Positions 35,164 to 43,403 of a stretch of DNA of 64,000 nucleotides are shown piece by piece. Position 1 is the first letter of the stretch. Each line of letters begins with the position of its first letter. Under the pieces are notes generated by a model. That model saw only the letters and a program-made list of their open reading frames with translations. It made no database searches and was not told the DNA's origin. This DNA is from an uncultured Lachnospiraceae bacterium. Its GTDB lineage: Bacteria > Bacillota > Clostridia > Lachnospirales > Lachnospiraceae. The stretch is taken from assembly GCA_910589075.1 (NCBI GenBank), contig CAJUSK010000019.1, forward strand, positions 8,674 to 72,673, in the 5' to 3' direction. The translations under genes were made by a program, and so were the position numbers.

Positions 35164-36792
35164 ATGAGATTCAAAAGAACCATGAGAATTCTGGCTGCAG
35201 GAGTTCTCACCGCATGCGTGCTGGCACTGACCGGCGGGGCGGGAAACAATGCAGCGGTAGTGGAGGCTGCCGGAAGCGGTATGAATGTGCTGGCATCCAT
35301 CAGCGGTAAAGACGTAACTGTTACAGCCAGCGCTACCAGCGCACCGGCCAGTGACGACGGCATGCTGTATCTCTTTGCGGAGCCCATCTGGTCGGATACG
35401 ATTTCCACCAACGCCCTTGCCAGTGCACCGGCTGCGGGCAATGCAACGTTTACCACACCATTGAATGCAAACAGTGCGGATTCCCGCCTGTATTCCAAAT
35501 TTATTGTAGCCGCTCTGCAGGGCGGACAGTATGTACCGCTGAATCCGGGCGCTTACATTGTGAATCCGGAAGCTATTGCGGACCATACAACAGCCAGAAC
35601 CAATGCCGGCAAGAAAGGTCTTTTGGTAGACCCGGCCAAACTGTCCGGTAATGAAATGGTGGATCTGGGCGTAAAGCAGGCGATTTATAATATCCCGCTT
35701 TCCAATATTATCGGGCCCACCACCCATGCAAGCTATCCTACCGTAAATTATAATTACAATGGTAAGACTTACCAGTTCAACGGCCTTGTGGTAGCAGAGT
35801 ACGATAATATTTTCAAGACCATGTCCGACAGAGGAATTTGCATTACAGCAGCGATTCTGAACAATATGGGCAACTATCCGCAGCTTATCCATCCGCTTTC
35901 CAGAGACGGTTCCGCATGCCCTTACTATGCATTTAACAATGCAGAGCCGGAAGGCGTGGACTATATCACAGCAGCGGCTTCCTTCCTTGCAGAACGGTAT
36001 TCGAATCAGGGACACGGCAAAGTGGACAACTGGGTGATCGGAAATGAAGTAACTGCAAGAGTTGAGTGGAATTATATTAACGTCAGTGATCTGAATGCGT
36101 ATGTCAATGAATATGCAGAAAGCTATCGTCTGTTCTATAACGGTATTAAGAGCAGAAATGCCAATGCCAACGTATATATCTGTATTGACCAGCAGTGGGA
36201 CAGAAACAGAGCGGCAGATGCAGGCAAAAAATATGACAGCAAAGATCTGATTGACGCTTTCAATGCCAACATTGCCACAGGCGGTAATATTGACTGGGGT
36301 CTTGCATGCCATCCCATGCCGTTGCCTTTGACCTGGGCACCGTACTGGACGACAGGCGCATACTATAAGAACCTTGTAAAACACAATGTAAATTCCGCAT
36401 ACGTGACCATGGAGAATATCGAAGTTCTGACAGATTATATGTGCAGACCGGAATTGCTTGCGCCCAATGGCCAGGTTCGTTCCATTATTGCCACAGAAGT
36501 CGGCTACACAGATTCCCAGGGACAGGATATGCAGGCGGCAGCATTTGTACATGGTTATCTTCAGGCAGAAAACAATCAGCACATTGACGCGTTCATCTTG
36601 TCCAGAGAGACAGATGTGGCGGCAGAAATCGGTCAGGGCCTTGCATTTGGTGTGACCAATGTGGATGGAAGCCCGAAACTGATTTATGATTACTACAAAT
36701 ACATAGATACACCCAATGCAGGTCCTTACATGGATCAGGCAAAAGCAATGATGGGAATTTCCGACTGGAGTCAGGTACTGACAGCCAGATAG
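35164..36792 (+). CDS. secreted DUF5722 protein, putative glycoside hydrolase
   Basis: Protein of 542 residues. A signal peptide is clear (basic start, LAAGVLTACVLALTGG, cut site near VEAAG). An N-terminal Ig-like strand region (about 40-120) precedes the DUF5722 TIM-barrel-like domain. Asn294-Glu295 in NWVIGNEV and Glu445 in IIATEVGYT look like the acid/base and nucleophile of clan GH-A enzymes. Activity has not been shown for this family as far as I know. The SH3/SGNH gene follows 13 bases after, so the pair probably acts on the same extracellular polymer. Confidence 0.8.
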   Translation: MRFKRTMRILAAGVLTACVLALTGGAGNNAAVVEAAGSGMNVLASISGKDVTVTASATSAPASDDGMLYLFAEPIWSDTISTNALASAPAAGNATFTTPLNANSADSRLYSKFIVAALQGGQYVPLNPGAYIVNPEAIADHTTARTNAGKKGLLVDPAKLSGNEMVDLGVKQAIYNIPLSNIIGPTTHASYPTVNYNYNGKTYQFNGLVVAEYDNIFKTMSDRGICITAAILNNMGNYPQLIHPLSRDGSACPYYAFNNAEPEGVDYITAAASFLAERYSNQGHGKVDNWVIGNEVTARVEWNYINVSDLNAYVNEYAESYRLFYNGIKSRNANANVYICIDQQWDRNRAADAGKKYDSKDLIDAFNANIATGGNIDWGLACHPMPLPLTWAPYWTTGAYYKNLVKHNVNSAYVTMENIEVLTDYMCRPELLAPNGQVRSIIATEVGYTDSQGQDMQAAAFVHGYLQAENNQHIDAFILSRETDVAAEIGQGLAFGVTNVDGSPKLIYDYYKYIDTPNAGPYMDQAKAMMGISDWSQVLTAR

Positions 36793-36805
36793 GGGATGAA
36801 CGAAG

Positions 36806-37771
36806 ATGAAAGAAAAGATAGCAGCGTTTGTGGCGGGAATTACACTCTGTCTGTTTTGCTTTCTGGGAGCAGGAAGGGATGTGCAGGCGGAGGAACCCCA
36901 GGGCGCGGTGAATGTAACTCCTTATACGGCGTATCTGTCCATGAAGAGTGACACGGATGTATACGTGATGCCGGGCACTTCATGGGCGGTGCTGGGCAGG
37001 CTGCAGGAAGGGCAGCCTGCCATTGCCACGGGTAAGACGGACAACGGGTGGTTTCAGATTTATTATATCGGGATGATTGGTTATGTTCCGGGAGACGCGA
37101 CACAGACATGGTCGGTGCCGGGGCCTACCATCTGGGGCAATATTGCCATTGAAGGAGATATTAAGATCAATGCCCTGGGAGACAGTATTACCTATGGTGA
37201 TAAGTTAAGCGACAGGACCCTTGCTTATCCCAACGTGGTCGCTGCCAAAACAGGAGCCGTGAAGCTCAACAATTACGGCTGGAACGGTTCCAGCATGGGC
37301 GGTCCTCATCCGGATCGTTTTATAGACCGCTATCCGACCATGGACCGGGATGCAAATCTGATCCTTGTCCTGGGAGGCACCAATGACTACGGTGATTTCA
37401 ATAAAGCAGGAACGCCAATCGGTGCACTGGGAGATTTGACGCCGGACACTTTTTATGGCAGTCTGAATCTGCTTATGTGTGGCCTCAAGCAGATGTATCC
37501 GGACGGGGAGATTGTATTTATGACACCCCTTCGTCGTGTGGGATATATGCGGAGAAACCAGAATGGATACTATCTGAACCAGTATGCTTTTGCGATTCAG
37601 GATATGGCGGCATTCTGGGGAGTTCGCGTAATTGACCTGTTGAATGAACCGGAACTGGATTTTTCCAGCAAACAGTCGGTTTATCTGGTGGATGGCCTGC
37701 ATCCCAATCCTACAGGCCATGCGTTGCTGGGCGCCTGCGTTTATCGCAGACTGTTTGAGAATCCATACTGA
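36806..37771 (+). CDS. secreted SH3-domain SGNH/GDSL hydrolase
   Basis: Protein of 321 residues with a signal peptide (about 1-27, ending DVQA). A bacterial SH3-like domain (about 45-100) is followed by an SGNH esterase domain. Block I is GDSITYG with Ser127; GGTNDYG matches block III; Asp296 and His299 in DGLHPNPTGH complete the triad. Members remove acetyl or other ester groups from carbohydrates or cell walls. It is in an operon with the DUF5722 protein, which fits joint processing of an acylated glycan. Confidence 0.85.
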   Translation: MKEKIAAFVAGITLCLFCFLGAGRDVQAEEPQGAVNVTPYTAYLSMKSDTDVYVMPGTSWAVLGRLQEGQPAIATGKTDNGWFQIYYIGMIGYVPGDATQTWSVPGPTIWGNIAIEGDIKINALGDSITYGDKLSDRTLAYPNVVAAKTGAVKLNNYGWNGSSMGGPHPDRFIDRYPTMDRDANLILVLGGTNDYGDFNKAGTPIGALGDLTPDTFYGSLNLLMCGLKQMYPDGEIVFMTPLRRVGYMRRNQNGYYLNQYAFAIQDMAAFWGVRVIDLLNEPELDFSSKQSVYLVDGLHPNPTGHALLGACVYRRLFENPY

Positions 37772-37819
37772 TTTGGATTGGATGGGACCAAATTTTATAA
37801 ATAAGAAAACAGGATGGAA

Positions 37820-37853
37820 AACCGGCGTCGGAGCGTATGCTTAGGCGCCGGTT
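37820..37853 (+). terminator. weak terminator after the SGNH hydrolase gene
   Basis: AACCGGCG (37820-37827) and CGCCGGTT (37846-37853) form an 8-bp GC-rich stem with a long loop and a mixed T/A tail. Confidence 0.5.
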
Positions 37854-37861
37854 TGTATATT

Positions 37862-37890
37862 CATAACAATTCTCCTGTCATTGTCATATG
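37862..37890. repeat. possible decayed copy of the CAATAGA palindrome family
   Basis: CATAACAAT (37862-37870) and ATTGTCAT (37880-37887) resemble the outermost arms of the dispersed palindromes (CATGACAAT/ATTGTCATG), but the CTATTG core is lost. Low confidence. Confidence 0.3.
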
Positions 37891-37895
37891 ATGGG

Positions 37896-37952
37896 TTGAC
37901 ATTTTAGAATATTATGGTAGAATAAGTGTATTAACATTCATAGTACACTTAT
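37896..37952 (+). promoter_or_regulatory. promoter and inverted-repeat operator of the GntR-ABC operon
   Basis: TTGACA (37896-37901), 16 bases, then TAGAAT (37918-37923). Immediately after it, ATAAGTGTA (37922-37930) and TACACTTAT (37944-37952) are perfect 9-base inverted arms. The arrangement fits autorepression by the GntR-family product of the next gene. Confidence 0.65.
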
Positions 37953-37993
37953 GCATTAAAAGGTGTGCACAGACTAAAAGAAAGGAGAGGGGC

Positions 37994-38362
37994 ATGATTA
38001 TTCTGGACTATAAGGACACCAGACCCATTTACGAACAGGTAGCAGACAAATTGCAAAAGCTGATTATCAACGGTGTGCTGGAGCCTGACAGTAAGATGCC
38101 ATCCGTCCGAAGCCTTGCCATGGAGCTTTCCATCAATCCCAATACGATACAGAAAGCTTATGGGGAGCTGGAACGGACCGGTTTTCTGTATACCATCAAG
38201 GGCAGGGGAAACTTTGTTACTTACAACGAAGAGCTCTATCTTCTCAAGAAGGATGAGTATAAAGGCAAAATAAACAAACTTCTGAAAGAGGCGGAAGAGA
38301 TCGGCATATCCAGGGATGTGATGCTGGAAGAGCTGAGGAAGGGGGAGGAGAGGAATGATTGA
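37994..38362 (+). CDS. GntR family transcriptional regulator (YtrA-like)
   Basis: Protein of 122 residues. The winged helix (about 8-75) contains RPIYEQVADKLQKLI and SVRSLAMELSINPNTIQKAY, then GFLYTIKGRGNFV. Only a short helical tail follows, as in the YtrA subfamily, which regulates ABC exporters encoded next to it. It overlaps the ATP-binding gene by 8 bases. The ligand, often a cell-wall-active compound, is unknown. Confidence 0.92.
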   Translation: MIILDYKDTRPIYEQVADKLQKLIINGVLEPDSKMPSVRSLAMELSINPNTIQKAYGELERTGFLYTIKGRGNFVTYNEELYLLKKDEYKGKINKLLKEAEEIGISRDVMLEELRKGEERND

Positions 38363-39260
38363 AGTTCGCGATGTGAGCAAATGTTTCGAAGACATTCAGG
38401 CAGTGGATCATGTCAGTATCAATATTAAAGAGGACAGTGTTTTTGGCCTGATCGGTACAAACGGTGCCGGAAAGAGTACGATACTGCGGATGATCAGCGG
38501 CGTTATCAGACCTGATGGAGGAGAAATCCTGATTGACGGGATTCCGGTGTTTGATCATGCGGAGGCAAAGGAACGATTGTTTTTTATTGCCGATGAGCCG
38601 TATTTTTTTGCAAATTCCACACCGGAGGATATGGGGCGGTATTATAGCAGCATTTTTTCCAAATTTGATCTGTTGCATTTCCATGATTATCTGGAGAATT
38701 TTGGACTGGGAAAGCGTCGGAAAATCGGGACATTTTCCAAAGGCATGAAGAAGCAGCTTGCCATTCTCTGCGGCATCTGTGCCAAAACGAAATATCTTTT
38801 CTGCGATGAAACATTTGACGGGCTGGACCCGGTTATGCGCCAGGGCATTAAAAGCCTGATGGCGAAGGAAATGGATGAACGGGGGATGACACCGATTATT
38901 GCATCCCACAATCTGAGGGAACTGGAAGATATATGCGACCATGTGGGTCTGCTGCACAAAGGCGGCGTGCTGCTTTCCAGGGATCTGGAAGAGATGAAAT
39001 GTAATATTCAGAAGATACAGTGCGTACTGGAAGAAGGTGTATCGGAAGAAGCGGCTTTTGGAGGGCTGGATGTGGTAAAATCCGAAAAGCGTGGTTCTCT
39101 GTATACGCTTACTGTAAGAGGCAGCCGTGAAGCGATTATCAATTATTTCGGTACGATACATACGATATTTTTTGAGGCGCTGCCACTTTCCCTTGAGGAA
39201 ATCTTTATCAGTGAAACGGAGGTAGTGGGCTATGACATCAAAAAAATCATTCTTGGTTAA
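38355..39260 (+). CDS. ABC transporter ATP-binding protein
   Basis: Protein of 301 residues. Walker A is GTNGAGKST (residues 34-42), the signature loop is FSKGMKKQL in place of LSGGQ, and Walker B is YLFCDETFDGLDP. About 80 further residues follow the H-loop region (ASHNLREL). It lies directly after the GntR regulator and overlaps the permease start by 29 bases. An exporter role is inferred from the YtrA-type arrangement. Confidence 0.92.
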   Translation: MIEVRDVSKCFEDIQAVDHVSINIKEDSVFGLIGTNGAGKSTILRMISGVIRPDGGEILIDGIPVFDHAEAKERLFFIADEPYFFANSTPEDMGRYYSSIFSKFDLLHFHDYLENFGLGKRRKIGTFSKGMKKQLAILCGICAKTKYLFCDETFDGLDPVMRQGIKSLMAKEMDERGMTPIIASHNLRELEDICDHVGLLHKGGVLLSRDLEEMKCNIQKIQCVLEEGVSEEAAFGGLDVVKSEKRGSLYTLTVRGSREAIINYFGTIHTIFFEALPLSLEEIFISETEVVGYDIKKIILG

Positions 39261-41417
39261 TATAAAGACGAATGCCAGAAGAAGAGTCTGGCTGATTGTC
39301 CTCACATTTCTTGGCTTCTTCTTTTCCATGCCGGTATTAACGGCCCTGGTGCTCAGCACGGAAAAGATGTATATGGCGGATTACAGACAGATATTTATCT
39401 GGGGCAGATTTTCGCACGATCCATCGGATTGAATGGAGGCATGGCCGTATTCATTTCCATGGTGGCCATAATCGCAGCAATACAGGGCTTTTCCTATATG
39501 TATCAGCGCAAAAAGCTGGATATGTATATGAGCGTGCCGGTAACGAAAGGCAGGCGGTTTGCAGCCATATATCTGAATGGTTTTCTGGTGTATTTTCTGT
39601 CTTATCTGCTGAATCTGCTGCTGAGTTTTTTTGTGGGCCAGGCAATGGGAGCCAGTACGTCTCTGGCAGTGGAAGAAGCGGCCGGGGCACTGCTGGGAAA
39701 TACCATTTTGTACCTGGCAGTATACCATGTTGCCATTCTGGCGGTTATGCTCACCGGCAACCTGATCGTAACCGTTATGGGCACCTTCGTATTGCTGTTT
39801 TATGATGCCATGCTGCATCTGCTTCTGACAGGCTACATGGAAACCTTTTTTGGCAGCTTCTATTACAGAAACGCGGAGAAGCATTACAAATTTATGATTT
39901 CGCCCATTGTCAGATTTATTCGGTTTCTGGACCCTGTATTTGACAGTGTGTATGATCTGGGCAGGACAATACACTGGAAGCAGTTCTGGATGGGCATCTG
40001 GCCTATTGTACTGGTGGCTCTGCTTGTTTTTGGAGCTGCATACTGGTGTTATACAAAGAAGCCTGCGGAAGCGTGTGGCAAAGCTATGGCCTTCCCCAAA
40101 ACAAAAGCTGTCATCAAAATATTGATTACCATACAGGTTGGCCTGGGCAGCGGGGTTATTTTTTACGCGCTTTCCGGCAAAAGCATGATGTTCTTTGTAT
40201 TTGGAATGCTGGCAGGTACGCTGCTGTGCCATGGCGTGATCGAGGTGATTTATGATTTTGATATCCGCAGTATGAAAAACGGATGGAAATCCCTGCTTGT
40301 GGCCGGTGGCTGCATCACTGTGTTTTTCTGCATTTTCCGTTTTGACGTATTTCGTTATGACGCATATGTGCCAAAAGCAGATGATGTGGAAGATATTGCC
40401 GTGGTATTCCCGGATTATTACGGGTATTATTATGATGAAAATCTCAATGATATAGGTATGGAAAATTATGTATTTGAAAATATGCATATAACCAATGTGT
40501 CTCCGATTCTGGAACTGGCGTCTGCCAATATGGCGAACTGGGATGTGAGAGAAGAGCAGGAAGATTCAAATCCCCCATACCGTTATACCATCGTCAAATA
40601 CCGTCTGAAAAACGGTAAGGAGGTGTACAGGCAGTTCCCGGTGGATTATATGACGTATGCTTCCATCCTGGATACGATTATGCTGGATGAAGCGTATCAG
40701 AAAGGTTCCCATACGATTTATAATGAACCTGTAATCAATCTGGGCAACAGACTGAAAATATATTATGATTGTGGAGACGGAGGCAGAGCGATTCCTGATT
40801 TTACAGTAGATGAGTTGGTAGCGGCCTACAGAGAAGACATGGAAAATTTTGCCTTTACCGATATGATGGAAGAACTGGTGAGGGGAAAAATCCGACTGGA
40901 ATGTATAGAAAATGGCGTTTATGTCACCACATCCCTGCCTGTCTATCCATCGTTTACCAACACGGTTGCACTGCTGGAGCGAAACGGGATTTATAAAGAA
41001 AGCTACGTCAATGTGGATGAACTGGAGCAGATCGTAGTCAGAAACAGCAACAGTGATGCATATGAACAGTATGCGGAACAGGAAGCATATGATCCGACCA
41101 TAAGATCCACCTATCAGGATTATACTGTGGAAGCGGCGTTCAGTGACAGAGCGGAAATGGAAGAAATTGTGAAAGGTGTCTATCCGGACAGTTTCACGGA
41201 TTACTGGATGAATGATGGTGTGCTGAACTATGATTATTATGTGACCGTCACTTATAAGGCGGGAACGAAAAACGGAAGCTATACCAGTACGTTTTTTATG
41301 ATGGCAGACCAGATTCCGGATTTTGTAAAAGAGCAGACCCTATATCAGGGAAACGGAGAATCTTCGCAAAATTTCGTTGAAGAACGTGCCGTGCCTGCCC
41401 AATATTACACAAACTAA
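39232..41417 (+). pseudogene. ABC transporter permease gene with an apparent frameshift
   Basis: The gene starts at 39232 (MTSKKSFLVNIKTNARRRVW, TM1 about 20-40) but its frame stops at 39432. The frame ending at 41417 continues the same protein: between about 39378 and 39430 it reads TDIYLGQIFARSIGLNGG, a natural continuation of STEKMYMADY. A single shift of -1 near 39375-39390 explains this. The downstream part (about 662 residues from a TTG at 39429) has about six membrane segments and then an extracellular domain of about 330 residues. It may be a true mutation, a sequencing error or less likely recoding; no slippery heptamer is obvious. Confidence 0.75.
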
Positions 41418-41427
41418 TTACACAAAC

Positions 41428-41474
41428 CAAACGGCCACTTTGCTATGTTACAACATATAAAAGTGGTCGTTTTG
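41428..41474. terminator. terminator between permease and eno
   Basis: AAACGGCCACTTT (41429-41441) and AAAGTGGTCGTTT (41460-41472) pair with one G-U, and an inner TATGTT/AACATA stem fills the loop. T and A runs flank both sides. Confidence 0.75.
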
Positions 41475-41536
41475 CAAGGATAGAATTTTATGTACAGGAC
41501 ATACTTCTTAATAAATATGATTTTGGAGGTATGGCC

Positions 41537-42862
41537 ATGAAACGATATATGGAAATTACGGATGTACATGGAAGAGAAATTCTTGACTCCAGAGGAAATC
41601 CCACAGTGGAGGCAGAAGTTACGCTGACAGACACCATTACCAAAGAACGCTTTGCAGGAAGTGCAGCGGTGCCTTCCGGCGCGAGCACTGGCAAGTTTGA
41701 GGCAGTGGAACTGCGGGATGGAGAGCCCCGGTATTTTGGACTTGGTACAATGAAAGCGGTGCACCACATAAACACGGAAATCCAGGAAAAAATCATGGGA
41801 CGTAATGGTCTGAACCAGTTGGAGATTGACCATCTGATGCTGGAAGCGGACGGGACAGATAACAAAGGACATCTGGGGGCCAATGCCATACTGGCAGTCT
41901 CCATGGCTGTGGCAAGAGCAGCAGCCGCTTCCCTGCACCTTCCTCTGTATCAGTATCTGGGCGGCGTCCATACGAAACTGATGCCGGTTCCCATGATGAA
42001 TATTTTAAACGGTGGTAAACATGCCTTTAATACGGTAGACTTTCAGGAATTTATGATTATGCCGGTAAGAGCAGACAGCTTTCGGGAGGCATTGCGGATA
42101 TGTGCCGAAATCTATCATAATCTGAAAAAAATCCTCAACCACAAAGGGCTGTCCACAGGCGTGGGGGATGAAGGCGGCTTTGCGCCGGATCTGCCGGATG
42201 CAAAGGCTGTGTTGTCACTGATTGTGGAAGCCATTGAAGCGGCAGGCTACCGGCCGGGGGAAGATATTAAAATTGCCCTGGATGTGGCATCCAGCGAACT
42301 GTACAATGAGAAGACCGGTATGTATCACTTCCCCGGCGAGAGCAGACTGACCGGCAGCGAAGTGGTCCGGGATACGCAGGAAATGATTTCCTATTATGAG
42401 AACCTTCTTGAACAATTCCCGATCGCTTCCATTGAGGACGGACTGGCAGAGGATGACTGGGATGGCTGGCAGGAAATGACCAGGCGGATCGGCAAACGGG
42501 TACAGCTTGTGGGCGATGACCTGTTTGTAACCAATACAAAACGCCTGGAAGCCGGCATAAAACTGGGCGTGGCCAATGCCATACTGGTAAAAGTCAACCA
42601 GATCGGTACAGTTTCGGAGGCCATGGAAGCCATTGAAATGGCGCATAAGAATGCATACCGGGCAGTGATTTCCCATCGTTCCGGGGAAACATCGGATACC
42701 TTTATTGCGGATCTTGCCGTGGCTGTCAACGCCGGTCAGATTAAAACCGGAGCGCCCTGCCGGAGCGACCGGGTGGCAAAATATAATCAGCTTTTGCGCA
42801 TTGAAGAGGAAATCGGAGTGGATGCGCGTTATACGGAGCCGTTTCAGAAAACCCAGGATTGA
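41537..42862 (+). CDS. eno: enolase
   Basis: Protein of 441 residues that converts 2-phosphoglycerate to phosphoenolpyruvate. The N-terminus has GREILDSRGNPTVEAEV, and the C-terminal signature is SHRSGETSDTFIADLAVA. GVGDEGGFAPDL and SIEDGLAEDDW carry metal and catalytic acid residues. The GGAGGT lies directly against the ATG at 41531, so the ATG at 41537 with a 6-base gap is the better start. Confidence 0.97.
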   Translation: MKRYMEITDVHGREILDSRGNPTVEAEVTLTDTITKERFAGSAAVPSGASTGKFEAVELRDGEPRYFGLGTMKAVHHINTEIQEKIMGRNGLNQLEIDHLMLEADGTDNKGHLGANAILAVSMAVARAAAASLHLPLYQYLGGVHTKLMPVPMMNILNGGKHAFNTVDFQEFMIMPVRADSFREALRICAEIYHNLKKILNHKGLSTGVGDEGGFAPDLPDAKAVLSLIVEAIEAAGYRPGEDIKIALDVASSELYNEKTGMYHFPGESRLTGSEVVRDTQEMISYYENLLEQFPIASIEDGLAEDDWDGWQEMTRRIGKRVQLVGDDLFVTNTKRLEAGIKLGVANAILVKVNQIGTVSEAMEAIEMAHKNAYRAVISHRSGETSDTFIADLAVAVNAGQIKTGAPCRSDRVAKYNQLLRIEEEIGVDARYTEPFQKTQD

Positions 42863-42957
42863 GACGGGTTGTGGGCTCAGGAAAGACGGCACACTCCCAT
42901 TCCCGGGGAAAATCACTTTTTCCTCCACAATACTTCTCACAATATTTGGAAAATGAC

Positions 42958-42986
42958 TTGAAATTCTTCCCTCCTTATGATAGAAT
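42958..42986 (+). promoter_or_regulatory. sigma-A promoter of secG
   Basis: TTGAAA (42958-42963), 17 bases, then TAGAAT (42981-42986), 31 bases before the secG start. Confidence 0.7.
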
Positions 42987-43016
42987 GTTGCTTGTTTGAA
43001 ATTAGGAGGTGTAAGA

Positions 43017-43256
43017 ATGAGCGCGTTAAGGACCATTCTTTTAATTGTATTTATTATCGTATCACTGGTATTGGCAGTGCTTGTATTAATGCAGGAAGGT
43101 AAGTCCGCAGGGCTGGGAGCTATCAGCGGGGTGGCGGAGACGTATTGGGGTAAGAATAAGGGACGTTCCATGGAAGGGACTCTGGTAAAACTGACAAAGG
43201 TATTGGCAGTGCTGTTCTTTATACTTGCAGCAGTTCTGAACACACGTTTCGTTTAA
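43017..43256 (+). CDS. secG: preprotein translocase subunit SecG
   Basis: Protein of 79 residues with two transmembrane helices (about 4-24 and 54-75). The connecting loop LMQEGKSAGLGAISGVAETY is the family signature. It assists SecYE-SecA protein export. The ATG at 43017 follows TAGGAGGTG. It is ended by a terminator before rnr. Confidence 0.93.
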   Translation: MSALRTILLIVFIIVSLVLAVLVLMQEGKSAGLGAISGVAETYWGKNKGRSMEGTLVKLTKVLAVLFFILAAVLNTRFV

Positions 43257-43261
43257 GGCTG

Positions 43262-43290
43262 AAAACACTCTTGCAAAAGAGTGTTTTTTC
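43262..43290 (+). terminator. terminator after secG
   Basis: AAAACACTCTT and AAGAGTGTTTTTT flank a short loop within 43262-43289, ending in a T run. Confidence 0.88.
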
Positions 43291-43403
43291 TTGTAATGGG
43301 AAAAAGATTTCCATTGCGTAGTACGATGGTAAGTCTGTAAAGCGTGTTTGGGCTATTCTATATGGGAAATTTGCAGTCGTTGAATATTCGGAAAGCGAGG
43401 AAT

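Noticed and set aside
35038..36582. 514-residue minus-strand open frame
   Set aside because: It is the antisense shadow of the DUF5722 gene; composition is rich in Cys, Ile and His as expected of a shadow.
39429..41417. A separate complete permease gene starting at TTG 39429
   Set aside because: The same frame continues upstream in family-like sequence and the first frame supplies the missing N-terminal helix, so a frameshift is simpler.
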